Positions 10,661 through 21,846 of a DNA stretch of 64,000 nt are shown here, one piece after another. The notes below the pieces were generated by a model. It ran no database searches. It was not told the DNA's origin and saw only the letters and a program-made list of their open reading frames with translations. The position numbers and the translations under genes were made by a program. Source of the stretch: Hypoxylon rubiginosum (Eukaryota; Ascomycota; Sordariomycetes; Xylariales; Hypoxylaceae); NCBI GenBank assembly GCA_902806565.1, contig CADCXA010000058.1:186001-250000 (forward strand), given 5' to 3'. Position 1 is the stretch's first letter. Each line of letters opens with the position of its first letter.

Positions 10661-12174
10661 GCTTTCTCGTCGTTCTGTGTCGGGTCCCAAGTACTACTGC
10701 ACTCGCCCCCCTACTTAGATCTTAGATCGAGTAGTTGCCTTGAGCTGCTTCGACATTCGACATTCGAGTCCGGGCTCCCATCTCGTCTTCGTCCCATTCT
10801 CGCATCTTCGGTCTTCTCCTTTCCTACGTATTCTGGCTATTCATTTCCCTGTCGACGGCATAGGAGGATTCTCGTGTAAAAAATCGGAGCACGCATGATG
10901 CAAACCGGCCCTGCCTTCGTTAATTCTTGATAGAATTCAGTTGTTGCAAGTTCCAGATGTTGCCCGACTCAAGTAAACTCAAGTAATGTGATGGCCTTGG
11001 CGCATCCGTAGACATATCTCAGCTGCCATGGCCGTAAGGTAGCACTTCGTAAGACAACCTGACATAATATACGGTGCCACAATAGGTTGAATATGCAAAC
11101 GAGGAACAGTAAATACAACCAGACATCATGAACCGGGCTGCGATGCTCCCTTTATGTCTCAAATATGTGCCCGTCCTCGATCTACCTCTTTTTTACCCCA
11201 CAACCCCACGCTTTTTCTTCGAGGCGAAGCGCCCCCCTTTCAGCATTGACAAGTGGCAGTCCCCTTCCGGTTGGTCGGGCCCCGTCACGGACGCGGCCAG
11301 TGAATGCGGCCAGAACGTAGACGAAGAAATAAAATGTGCTCAGGGCGAGTTGATTTGCAAGATCCAAAGACTCATGACCCACATGCTCGTTCCATTTTCT
11401 GGAAGATGGCACGCGACGTATTATAGAGAGGGAAATTTATCCTATCGCTCACGATGCTGCGAGAGACTGACTGACGATTCGATGGGCCGGTGGGCGATTA
11501 GGCAGATATTTGTAGTCTACCTTGCACAGGCGCCACGACGATCTTAAATGAATGAGCGCCTATCTATCTATCTATCTGATCTGCCTCCTACCCGATCTTT
11601 GGATCACATGGCTCATTCGAATCTAGCGTTCAGCAATTTCAACTTTCGCCGCATACACATGCCGTATACGGACATGAATACTTTGTGACGATTGCAAGGT
11701 CAGCTTACGATTATCAGCCTGCTATTGTCACTCGACAGAGACTACCTAATATTTAAATTCATCTACCTACCGTACCTAGAGGTACTTTTTAAAATTTCAG
11801 GGGCAGTGTATACGAATTCAAGAAACTCGAACCTTAGGCTATGTGGGATGAGAATAAGACGAAATTCTAATACACTATGTTAAAACATCTCAACTAGACC
11901 TGAGCTTTGTACAACGACTTTGGACAATTACTACCATGCATAGAGTGCATTCTAAAGCGGAGGTTTACAAGAGTTGGAAATATACAATCAACGGAAAACA
12001 CTTGCCTGAGATAACAAGAGTAACTCTTAATGTTAGCATGTCACCGGCGCCAACAAAATCCAAATGTAGGTAGCTTTCGTAATGCTGGGTATCAATTATA
12101 ACTAGAAGACTTTTACCAACTCCATATATAACTTCCATTCTTGCTTTTCTGCCTCGTTGATGTTTCAAGAGCAA
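10661..12174. other. Intergenic spacer, 1.5 kb
   Basis: Convergent spacer between the acidic protein gene and RRP3. A 139-codon frame at 11128-11547 and a shorter antisense frame were examined and show no family features. The tetranucleotide TCTA is repeated at 11562-11577. Otherwise nothing was seen. Confidence 0.45.
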
Positions 12175-13626
12175 TCATCCCTCCTCGGCGTCCATTCCAT
12201 CGTGCCGTCTCTTGTTCGCGCCGGGATGACGACCTCTCAAGACGGAACCCCTGTTACCACGGTCGTCCATCAGCTTCTTCATCTCGGTGCGCGCGTGGCG
12301 CTGGGCTTCCTCAATTCGGGGCTTGAAAACCATGACTTCCTCCTTGTCGGTTTCGTACTCATCTAGCTTCTTGCCTAGAGCAGCCTCGATACGCTGGTAG
12401 ATTTCAATGTCGTACTGGGTGACCAAGCTCAAGGCCTGGCCGGCGTTACCCGCACGCGCCGTTCTTCCGACTCGGTGAATATACGTCTTGCTGTCTTGTG
12501 GCAGATCATAATTGAAGACGACATCAACCTTAGGTATATCCAAACCTCGGGCGGCAACATCGGTAGCAACTAGGATATCACGAGATCCGGCCCTAAACTT
12601 GTTCAGAGCACCCAAACGTGCAGACTGCGACAGTTGTCCGTGAAGCGGTATTGCTCCGAAACCGAGAAATCGAAGTAGAATCGCGATTCTTTGGGTTTCG
12701 TAGACTGTTCTTGTGAATATGATAGTAGACCGTCCTGTAAACTCGCTGGCCACCATGTAAATCAAATATACATCCTTGTGCATATGTGGGATGAAGAGAT
12801 AGTATTGCTGCAAGGTTGAGACGGTCTGGTACTTGTTGGTGCTGATGCTGACACGTAAGGGGTCTCGTAAACTGGCTCTCTGCAGACTTTCAACCTTTGA
12901 CGACATAGTGGCGCTGAAGAGGAAAGTCCGCCTCTCCCTCGGGAGGAATTTGAGAAGCTTATCGAGTATAGGGCCGAAGTCCATATCCAAGAGTCGATCT
13001 GCTTCATCGATGACCAGGTATTTGGTGTTTGACAGTTTAAAGCCCTTCGTTTTCTCGAGATGATCTAGTAGACGTCCCGGGGTGGCGACGACGATATGAG
13101 GTTTCTTGGACAGAGCGATAGCCTGAGGGACCATGTCCAAGCCACCGACAATAACGGCGCATTTTATCGCTATGGAAGCTCCGAGGCCATCTACAGCCTG
13201 ACCAATCTGAGCTGCCAATTCACGAGTTGGGGCCAATATAAGACCGAAGAAAGGCGAAGGAGAAGATTTCTCAAGTAAGGCTTGAAGGATGGGTAGAACA
13301 AAAGCAGCCGTCTTTCCACTGCCAGTTTCGGCGAGACCTATCAAGTCTCTGTCCTGTAGAGCGAGAGGGATCGATTCTGCCTGGATTGGTGTAGGATGTT
13401 TGTATCCAAGCTTATGGCATGCCTCAACGAGAGGGTCGACGATGCCCTATAGAAAGAAGCCATGTTAGAACGAGTTCTGCTGTTTCTCAACAAGGTCCAC
13501 ACATACCAGATCTTTGAATGTCTTGGGGGCAGACTCGACAACAGAACCCTCGATGGTTGCGGAATCGGGAGACTCGTCATGGACGTCGGAAGACTGCGAC
13601 AGCTTTCGTCGTTTCACAGATGCCAT
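12175..13626 (-). CDS. RRP3: DEAD-box RNA helicase for 18S rRNA processing (Rrp3-like)
   Basis: Two exons, 13626-13507 and 13446-12175, encode 463 residues. The 60-nt intron has donor GTATGT and acceptor CTATAG, and joins TFKDL to [10 protein letters not shown], the Q-motif region. Helicase motifs run in order: the Q motif PTPIQAE, motif [15 protein letters not shown], motif II DEAD (VIDEADRLL), motif III SAT and motif [12 protein letters not shown]. The C-terminal stretch around [16 protein letters not shown] and the final [12 protein letters not shown] tail fit Rrp3 (human DDX47). Family knowledge: Rrp3 acts in the nucleolus on pre-40S particles. It is transcribed divergently from SSF1, another ribosome-biogenesis gene. 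Confidence 0.9.
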
Positions 13627-14047
13627 TTTTAGGGAGGCTCGCGGTGTCTTGTTGTGGTAGGAGAAAAACAAGTAAACAGTTGAAATTCTCTAATATTCAG
13701 TCTTGTAGTCTCAGTGGGCGTTCTAAGAAAAGCTCCAAAAAAAAAAGTTCAATAATTCGGAGCGCATGCAACATCCCGCACTACGATAACTGCATGACCG
13801 CCTTTTATTTTTGGCTTATCTTATCTATTCGACGGCCCCACAAAGTACGCAGTACCTGAAAATGGGCAAGATTCAACCGTCTTGTGCTAGTAGTCGGTAC
13901 CTGGGCAACTTTTTTTTTCTGCCATATACCAAGAAGAAAAATTGAAGCTGTTTCTTTGCGCTTGGTCATACACTTTCATTCCTACAATTGGGGTTCGAAA
14001 TCTCCAGGCTTTAACTGCGAACTACTATCACAACATCAGAATTAGCC
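13627..14047. promoter_or_regulatory. Shared divergent promoter of RRP3 and SSF1
   Basis: A 421-bp stretch separates the two start codons. It holds several A- and T-runs (about 13737-13748 and 13910-13918), as expected of nucleosome-poor divergent promoters. No PAC or RRPE element of the yeast ribosome-biogenesis type could be identified with confidence. Co-regulation is inferred from arrangement and shared pathway. Confidence 0.5.
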
Positions 14048-15501
14048 ATGGCTAAGAGTCGGACGAAGAAGCGCACTCATGTGGGCGCCAACAACCCCAA
14101 GCACAAGGCCCCTCTGGTCGGCCGCTCGGCAGTCCAGGATCCCAAGAGCATGGTCATTCGCATTGGTGCTGGCGAGGTTGGATCAAGCATCAGTCAATTG
14201 GCAAAAGATGTTCGCCAGGTCATGGAGCCCGGCACTGCGAGTCGTCTAAGAGAACGCCGCGCAAATCGCCTGAGAGATTATGTTACTATGACTGGTCCTC
14301 TCGGCGTCTCACATCTCCTACTATTCTCACGATCCGATTCTGGCAACACGAACCTGCGCATAGCCACCACTCCCCGTGGTCCTACATTACACTTCCGTGT
14401 CGAGAAATACTCGCTCTGCAAAGACGTGCGCAAAGCCCAGAGACATCCCAAGGGTGGGGGGAAGGAGTATAACACGCCACCATTGGTATGAATATCCTAA
14501 CGTAGGCTGTCTATTATAGGTTGCTAACCCATCTCGGCTTTTAGTTGATCATGAACAACATCGCTACACCAGGCGCAGATGCCAACTCCAAAGTTCCTAA
14601 GCACCTCGAGTCACTCACTACTACCATATTCCAGTCGCTTTTCCCACGCATAAACCCGCAAACTACACCTCTAAAGTCGATACGCAGAGTGCTCCTCTTG
14701 AACAGGGAACCTGCTACAGACAAGGATGATGGCTCGTTTGTGCTGAATTTTCGACATTATGCCATCTCTACGAAGCCTGCCGGTGTTTCGAAACCGCTTC
14801 GCAGGCTCGATGCCGCCGAGAAGCTCTTTGGTGCAAAGAATAGGAAAGGCGGCGTCCCGAACCTCGGAAAGCTCGAGGATATTTCCGAGTACATGATTGG
14901 TGGCGAAAATGGCGAGGGCTATATGACCGATGGCACAAGTGGAAGCGAAATGGACACTGATGCTGAAGTCGAGGTTCTAGAAGATGCGCCGCGTAAGGTG
15001 CTCTCGAGCAAGGCACGCGCAGCGAGGTCAGAGAATGGAGATAATACGGTCGACAACGACGAAAAAGTAGAACGGCGGCGCGTGACTCTGGTTGAACTCG
15101 GCCCAAGGATGAAGTTGCGCATGACCAAAGTGGAGGAAGGACTATGTTCTGGGAAGACCATGTGGCACGAGCACATCCATAAGTCTAAGCAAGAAGTAAA
15201 AGATCTCGAACAGCGATGGGATGAGCGCAGACAGGAGAAGGAAGCCAGGAGAAAAGAGCAGAAGGCCAACGTGGAGAAGAAAAAGCAAGAGAAGGCTGCC
15301 AGTGGTGCTAAGAGCAATAAAGATGGGGATGACGAGGATGAGGATGTCGAAATGGACGGCAATAATAGCGACCTATTCGACGAGATGATGGAGGAAGATG
15401 AAATGGACAGCGAAGGGCTAGCGGGAGACGCCGAGGAAGCTCTTGGTGAACTGATGGATGATGATGAATGGGAGGACGAAAGGGAAGAAATCGCAGGTTA
15501 A
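14048..15501 (+). CDS. SSF1: Brix-domain 60S ribosome biogenesis factor (Ssf1/Peter Pan)
   Basis: Two exons, 14048-14485 and 14545-15501, give 464 residues. The 59-nt intron runs from GTATGA to TTTTAG with a GCTAACC branch site, joining TPPL to LIMNN. The N-terminus is basic (MAKSRTKKRTH). The Brix domain follows from about residue 28 to 300, with MTGPLGVSHL and LHFRVEKYSL. The C-terminal third is charged, with Lys/Glu-rich helices and then Asp/Glu runs. Family knowledge: Ssf1/Ssf2 (PPAN in animals) bind pre-60S particles and are needed for 27S pre-rRNA processing in the nucleolus. Length matches the yeast protein closely. Confidence 0.92.
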
Positions 15502-15902
15502 TTCTTATACCTTCAATATAATACCCGATTTCCTGTGCATTGCATTGCAGCCTCACCTTAGTTGTGTTGAAGATCAAGTTCGGGTTCTGAAAAGCCAACC
15601 TAGAGAAATCAACGACAGCGGTGAAGCTTTCGATGGTGTTGGCTTGATATTGGGTGTAGCATCTCCTTCCTGCAATTCAAGATGATTCCGGGCAATTATA
15701 GGTTGGAACGCCCTCTCATTTATCACTAGATAGGTAGAAGAACAGGAGAGTTGTGCCATAATAGTCTAGCCCTTATACCCCCTAGACCCCTTAGACACTC
15801 AATATCTTACCCACATTTTTTCAGTCATCTCGTTTGTACCACACGTACTTCGTACTTCCAAGGCTTCATACCGCGTCACTCCCGCTTAGCGAGAGCACTG
15901 AA
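15502..15902. other. Convergent spacer
   Basis: Holds the 3' ends of SSF1 and the methyltransferase gene. No further feature is seen. Confidence 0.5.
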
Positions 15903-16751
15903 TCAGTCTCTAATCGAGAACCCCTCTCGCATCGCCTCGATATTCTTCATCATCTCGCCGACAGCCTTATACGCGCCCTTGGGCCATCCATTAATAGGCA
16001 GCGCCCCGTGGAGCTCCACGACGTCTTCGAACCCGATTTCGGTCATCCACTGCTTGTATAGGGGTAATGAGAGTAGGTTGGTGTAGCCGAGACGCGTTAA
16101 CCCGACCGCGCCGCCGAAAAAGAACGGCTCCAGGACCGTCCCGCTTAGGGCCCCGTCGACGTCCATGGGGAAGCCGTACATGTCTTGGAACTCGAGATAG
16201 CCCCCTGGCGCGAGCGAGTCGTATGCCTGCCGAAGCAGCTGGCGGGGGTCATGCTTCGAACTGAACAGCAGCCGGCGGTGGATCAAGTCGAAGTCATTGG
16301 GAAATCCCCACTGGTCCGTGAAGTCCTTTTCTTCAAACTTGCAATTCCGCGGAATACTAGGCTGTTAGTTACAACTACGGTAAGACCTACTGAGGATCTC
16401 CACATACCCCGGCGGTGTAGGCTTGCTAACATCAATTCCTAGAACCTCAGTCTCAGGGTAGGCCTTGAACAAATCTCCATTTGAGGCTCGTGTCCAAACG
16501 ATGTGCTGACGGTCTAACCGAGCTGACTCGAACTTTCTATCCATTAGCTACCACATTCACGCAAATTTCAACATTGTAGCTGAGATGCTCACTCTGTCGC
16601 TCGAGAGGAAATATTCTAGTTGAAATGATAAGCAATCAGGCTTCCTAAATTTAGGGGCTACGTGAGAATAAACTCACTTTCCTCTGGGTACAATGGCCGA
16701 TCGACTTCCTTGACAGCATGATCCCTCTCGATGGGACTGGTTAAGAATGGA
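15903..16751 (-). CDS. SAM-dependent methyltransferase, LaeA/UMTA-like, missing motif I; 5' end unresolved
   Basis: Four exons can be traced: from about 16751 to 16678, then 16615-16593 (only 23 nt), 16532-16408, and 16356-15903. The joined protein contains EVDRPLYPEEKYF, then FESARLDRQHIVW, EVLGIDVS, NDFDLIHRR and APGGYLEFQD, the order seen in fungal UMTA/LaeA-type methyltransferases. The glycine-rich SAM-binding motif I (LDxGTGTG type), which should sit between the HIVW block and EVLGIDVS, is absent; the exon runs straight from SNGDLFKAYPETEV. No start codon lies in frame in the first traced exon, so an upstream exon is missing or lost. Acceptor AAAG at 16533 is weak. Probably non-functional or neofunctional; the family call itself is solid. 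Confidence 0.6.
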
Positions 16752-17689
16752 CTACCTCAAGGCTATGGTAAGAAACCAGAAACACTGTGAATACTGGGAG
16801 TCGACGCACTTCTTAACATCACTTTTGGTATCTTTGGCATCTTTGGCATCGTCGACCTACACCAGTCAGGAGCCATTGTCTAGCGATTTTAAGGCCTTTT
16901 ACCTCAAGTCCGGGAGGGTTAGAGTTTGGCAATCTGATTGACCGAATTGTTATCTCTAGTCGCTCGATCCGCCGTGTACAAGTCATCTTGAATTGTCTCC
17001 TGAAGTGAGCTGCCCAAGGGATGATCTTGGAGAGTATGGGGGGTGCGTGTATGACTCTGTCTAAGGGGCTCAAATAACAGGAAAAGGGAGGGGTGAAAAT
17101 GATTGTCTCAAGCCTAGACATCCTCCCTTCTATTTATGAGGCCCGTGTGTCGAAAGAATACTGGCATCAAGGCGGGATTCGGATGAGCTAAACTCTTATC
17201 GTGTATAGCACTGGGTTTGTGTGAAGATGATAGTCTCGTCTGGTTATGATGATTGGATAATACGCATAAGGATTGACCTTACAAGGATTTTAACGTCTTA
17301 GTGTGAATAGAAGTAGTGAAATGATGCAGAGAGGAGTTCCTGATGCAGATCTGCGGCGTGGGTTGTGTACGTATTGGGACGTCTAAGACACGCTAAAGAC
17401 TTCCTAAATAGATACCTTGAAGTAGAGGAGGTGAATACTATATCAATTCCTTGATCGATTGGGACGTTGAAATATGAGGAATGTGGTAATTGACAATGTT
17501 CTTATATATCGACAGACATGGCCCATATAAGACATTTCCACGCTCGTGCTTAAGGGGTAATCTACCTAGGTGTCTACCGTAGGTATGTGTTTGATTGGAA
17601 CGCGAAGCGCGATATGCCACGCTTAAAATAGAATTGCTTCGCAGCTCTTCGATCTACGCGTAAGTTTCTGTTTTCTAACGACATTCAAC
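16752..17689. other. Divergent spacer, 0.9 kb
   Basis: Lies between the methyltransferase and the MFS gene. A first methyltransferase exon may lie in 16752-17121 but could not be fixed. Near-palindrome TACCTAGGTG occurs at 17563. The rest shows nothing. Confidence 0.4.
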
Positions 17690-19352
17690 ATGGCTCTGGA
17701 CCTCTACTGGACAGGACTCTTAGTCCTTGTGCCTCTGGTAACGCTTGTTGCCGGACACCAGATTATATTACGGCCTTTCCAAGATGCGAGGCGTGAAAAA
17801 GCGGCAACAAGCCGAGATATAGATGCTGACGCGTTTCGCAAGACGTTTCTGCGCGTCTACCTGGTCGTTATGGGATCTGAGTGGCTTCAGGTGAGCTATG
17901 ACGGCGATACTAGGCTTTTGAATCGCGTAGGCTCACTTTTTTGCTAGGGCCCCTATATGTATTCGCTACTTAAAGACGAGAAGGCTCTCGACGAACGGAC
18001 TGTTGCGGCCCTTTACGTTACCACGTACGTCTCAGCAGCAGCTTCGGCTTTTGTTACGGGTTATATGGCCGACAAGTTCGGCAGAAGAGCAGCGTGCCTA
18101 GCGTACTGCGTCATACACTCTCTTGCCTCTATCTCGGTGAGGTTCGATTCAGTCGAAATTCTGGTGGCGGGAAGAGTCTTGGGTGGGATCTGCTTGAATC
18201 TTCTCTGGACCGTGTTCGAGAGCTGGATGGTTACGGAATACAATGCGCGGGCCATGGAGCAGAGCTCATTTTCTCTGAGTGCTATGTTCGGCATCATGAC
18301 CAAGTACAATTGCATAGCAGCAATCATCGCTGGAGTCCTAAGCCATTGCATTGTCTCAGCAGCGGGATCGAAGACTAGTCCATTTATAGTCGGAGTGGTA
18401 AGGCTGTTCTCTTGAGATTTTCTCTTCGCCTACTAATCTCGAACGCAGGGGTTTGACGCGTGTGCTGCACTGCTCATGCTTTGGACGTGGAACGAGAACC
18501 GAGGAACCACCGTTAAGGCCAACACCGAAACCCAAGATGGTGGTATACCCGATAACTCGCTCACCCAAAAAACGACTGCTGCATTAAAAGACCCGAGAAT
18601 CTGGGTGCTCAGTTTTGCCTCTTGCTGCTTCGAAGGGACTATCTTCATCTTTACATTCTTCTGGCCTGGAACTCTGCAAAAGGCGCATGAGAAGGAATAC
18701 CCAGGGGATGGTTATGCGATACCGTACGGTGTGGTCTTCGCCAATCTCATGGCGGCCATGGTTCTGGGCGCAATATTGTTCAATTCTTTAATGCGTACTG
18801 AAAAGTTGACGATAGGACGCGAAGCCCCTTTCTTTAGCGCCATCTCGCCGACGTCGCTCCTTGCGACGGCACTCTTGCTAAGCGCGCTCAGCTTCCTGAT
18901 AGCCGCAATCTCTAAAGTAGAGCTGCGATATTTTCTGTCATTTATGCTCCTCGAGCTATGCAATGGCATCTACGTCCCAAGTATGGCCTACCATCGAGGT
19001 ACGATCGTCCAGGATTCGGGTAGAGCACTGATCTACGGGTTGATGAATATTCCCCTATTCATCTTTGTTGTTGCCGCGATATACACTACGAGCAGTGGAG
19101 GTGGGTCAATCCTAGTTCGATTTTTCTCGTATGCGTCATCAACTTATTCATTTTGATCTAGTGGAGCATAGATATATCGTCTTTTTGTTCTCGTCTATAC
19201 TACTCCTGGTGGCAACTCTAGCTGTCATCCTAGGACTCGGTACTCTAACTATACGCCCCGGGTTCTTACGTATATCGGCCAAAGACAGCGATAACAATAA
19301 GGAGATGTTAGCAAGGAGTAGTGTAGACTCAGCAAGGACTGGTATCACATAA
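17690..19352 (+). CDS. MFS transporter of the molybdate-anion (MFSD5/MOT2) family
   Basis: Four exons, 17690-17890, 17948-18397, 18449-19100 and 19162-19352, give 497 residues. Introns are 51-61 nt with GTGAGC, GTAAGG and GTGGGT donors and CTAG or GCAG acceptors, and all joins keep frame. The protein has about twelve hydrophobic segments. The MFS loop 2-3 signature is GYMADKFGRR. Family features are GPYMYSLL after helix one, LLWTVFESWMV, NENRG and FFWPGTL. Family knowledge: this family carries molybdate or related anions across the membrane. Substrate in this organism is inferred. The last exon gives a final helix and a short polar tail. Confidence 0.85.
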
Positions 19353-19869
19353 TAGGGTAGTCACTTATCAAGTCCTAACGGGTAGAACCGTACCTAGAGA
19401 CCCGGCTTTTCCAATATGCTACAGAGTTCAAAGTCCTCTCAAAACCCACGTGCTGGTATGAAAGGTGCAGTTGGCGTATTGGACCTCAAGCATGTCATAT
19501 TCACTTGAAATCAGTGTAGGTGACGGTAAGGGTCGACTCACTCCTTGAGGGATGTAATGCCCGCCTATAATAACTCGTGGACTTGCACATCCTTGACCTG
19601 TAGCTCTAACAATGGCTACCTGTAAGTGGAACCAGGGCATCAGCTGTGATATCTTCATAGCTCAAAGGCATCCCGGATCTCGTCCATCAGTCGCTTGTAA
19701 AGCTCGTGGCTTTATATAGAATACGCAACGGCACATACTTGAAATCGGTTCATAACCCGCGAGGGGCGAAGATAGACCATCTCTAATGACTACGGTCTCT
19801 TTTGAAAGGGGTTCGTGCAAGCAGCCGAAAAGTACCTAGGTAGCTGGACTACACCCTGGTCTAGGAAAA
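19353..19869. other. Spacer between MFS and FunK1 genes
   Basis: No gene recognised. Contains one perfect TACCTAGGTA palindrome at 19833. Confidence 0.5.
19833..19842. repeat. Palindrome TACCTAGGTA, copy 1
   Basis: Perfect 10-base palindrome about 27 bases before the proposed FunK1 start. Confidence 0.8.
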
Positions 19870-21846
19870 GTGGTTCTTATTTCAATGGAACCAACAGCCG
19901 ACTCACTCAGAAGTAGCACGAGTCCCCTTTGCAGAACATTGTGTGCTTTCCATGGGCATGAATGTCCTTCATCGCCTTTCCTTTTTCCACTTGATGATTT
20001 CCCAATTCAACTGATAGCCATGGAGAACTACTCCGTGTTAAATCATCCGCCAGCCCCACTGGCCTCAACAGACGACCAAGGCATCTTTGACAACATAGAC
20101 GGCCGTATGCATGGCCCTATGAGCGGATTTATTAAGAAATACTTTGGCAAGTTTCAATATGTCTACCAAAATGCTTTCTTGGAGATTCAGGTAGCCGGAA
20201 GGGTCAGTAGCCGCTATGCTGTTCCATCAGCTGCCCCCTCACCAGAGGATTTCCTAGAATGGTTTTCCAGCCAACTTTCGCGGGAGCTTGATGGTGCTCG
20301 GGGCTCATGGCATATATTTGGCGGCGATGTGGCACATGAGAATGAGACGGTAGACGATGGAACAAGTCTCCTCTTAACCATTCCCACCTCGCCGACTTTC
20401 AACGCAGACACGAGATGGCACGATGTTCAGGTCGTTGGCCAGTTTTACCGCAGTGGTAACATTGGTTATCAGGATAGATTATTACGTCTCTGCCGGTCCG
20501 CACACCAAGTCTTCGCCAGTCAGCCTGTGCGACTCTTTTTACATGGCTTCTACGTGCGCGGCTCGCTGATCGAACTCTGGGTTTTTGATCGATCTGGCTT
20601 ATACTGTAGCGAGGTATTCGATATTCGGAAAGACTTCATCCAATTTCTCTCTGTCATATTTAGCTACCAGCTGATGACAGATGAGGACCTAGGCAAAAGC
20701 AGCATAATCCAGTCGGATCGGGATGGCAGCTACATCGTTCTCGATAGCTCTGTGACGCCCTCCTTAGGAACGCTCTATCTCGAAGACCGGCCAATTGCGT
20801 TCCGCGAACGTCTTGTTGGCACTGGGACAACTTGCTACCGGGCTAGAATGCCTGATTCGAGTCGATGGGATTACGTCTTGAAATTTAAATGGCGTTGGGC
20901 TAGGGACCGCCCGGAGAACGAGCTGCTTGAGCTAGCCAAGAAGAAACGCGTCTGGGGTGCCATATCCCTCGATTATTACAAGGAAGTCGAAAGCACAGCT
21001 AATCTGCGTCGAAGTCTCCGGTGGGGGACACATAGAAAATTCGCCAAGATACGGCCGAGAGAGAGATGCGAAAGTATTAAAGAAGATCGAGAGGAATCTA
21101 CTTCTCATGTCGACGGTCTTGTCGAATATACAGAAGAAACCACCAATATGTTTCAAAATCGTGTCCTCACCTGCACCCTTACCTCTCCAGTTGGTAGACC
21201 CCTTCACACTTTTCAGTCTAAATCAGAGTTGCTTCATGCGATGCGTGATGCCGTCAAATGCCACCGGTCACTGCTTTTTGATGCTGGGATTCTTCACCAA
21301 GATATATCCGTGGGGAACATCATCATTGTAGATGGCCGAGGGGAAGACGACCCGAAGGGGATTCTGATAGATCTCGATTCCTCAATAGAGCTTGCTGAAG
21401 GAATAAATGAAGATGGAACAGAGGATGGAGTTGTCGGCACCAGGCCATTTATTGCCATTGGCGTTCTGAAAAGTGAACGACATACCTACCGGCACGACCT
21501 GGAGTCATTCCTGTATGTTTTTCTCTGGACAATCATAACAAACCATACGGAGAATCTCCCAGAGATAAGCAAGCTTCGACAGTGGAGCAATGGCAGCTGG
21601 GACAAACTAGCGATACGCAAGTCTCTTGATATGAACCAGGACAACTTTCAGACTATTTTGGAGGAATTTCCTTCCGAATTTCACTCCCTCAAGCCGCTCG
21701 CCGAAAGTCTGCGCCAAATCCTATTCCCTCTACGCGATGGGGTACTTTGGACAAGGACCGACGGCTCACCTGAAGCCGTAGACAAGCTCTACTATGGAAT
21801 GAGTAGCGCGTTCGAAGATGCCATTGCTTCTGGGCGTAGAAGATAG
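19870..21846 (+). CDS. FunK1-type fungal protein kinase
   Basis: A single exon of 658 codons. A first region of about 300 residues with no clear signature precedes the kinase core. The nucleotide-binding half includes FRERLVGTGTTCYRA and VLKFKWRW, giving a lysine after the glycine-rich stretch. The catalytic loop reads HQDISVGNI where canonical kinases have HRD...N; the DFG position reads LIDLDSS; VGTRPFIAIGVL follows, then YRHDLESFLYVFLW. These blocks are typical of FunK1 (PF17667-type) proteins, a family expanded in fungi. The H-R-D arginine is replaced by glutamine here while D and N are kept. Substrates of the family are largely unknown. The first ATG or the sixth codon may be the start. 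Confidence 0.82.
   Translation: MVLISMEPTADSLRSSTSPLCRTLCAFHGHECPSSPFLFPLDDFPIQLIAMENYSVLNHPPAPLASTDDQGIFDNIDGRMHGPMSGFIKKYFGKFQYVYQNAFLEIQVAGRVSSRYAVPSAAPSPEDFLEWFSSQLSRELDGARGSWHIFGGDVAHENETVDDGTSLLLTIPTSPTFNADTRWHDVQVVGQFYRSGNIGYQDRLLRLCRSAHQVFASQPVRLFLHGFYVRGSLIELWVFDRSGLYCSEVFDIRKDFIQFLSVIFSYQLMTDEDLGKSSIIQSDRDGSYIVLDSSVTPSLGTLYLEDRPIAFRERLVGTGTTCYRARMPDSSRWDYVLKFKWRWARDRPENELLELAKKKRVWGAISLDYYKEVESTANLRRSLRWGTHRKFAKIRPRERCESIKEDREESTSHVDGLVEYTEETTNMFQNRVLTCTLTSPVGRPLHTFQSKSELLHAMRDAVKCHRSLLFDAGILHQDISVGNIIIVDGRGEDDPKGILIDLDSSIELAEGINEDGTEDGVVGTRPFIAIGVLKSERHTYRHDLESFLYVFLWTIITNHTENLPEISKLRQWSNGSWDKLAIRKSLDMNQDNFQTILEEFPSEFHSLKPLAESLRQILFPLRDGVLWTRTDGSPEAVDKLYYGMSSAFEDAIASGRRR

Noticed and set aside
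11128..11547. 139-codon frame on the + strand
   Set aside because: No family features, overlaps an antisense frame of similar quality, and no introns or context support it.
13985..14010. GGGGTTCGAAATCTCC resembling a B box
   Set aside because: No matching D arm or acceptor stem; it lies in the SSF1 leader.
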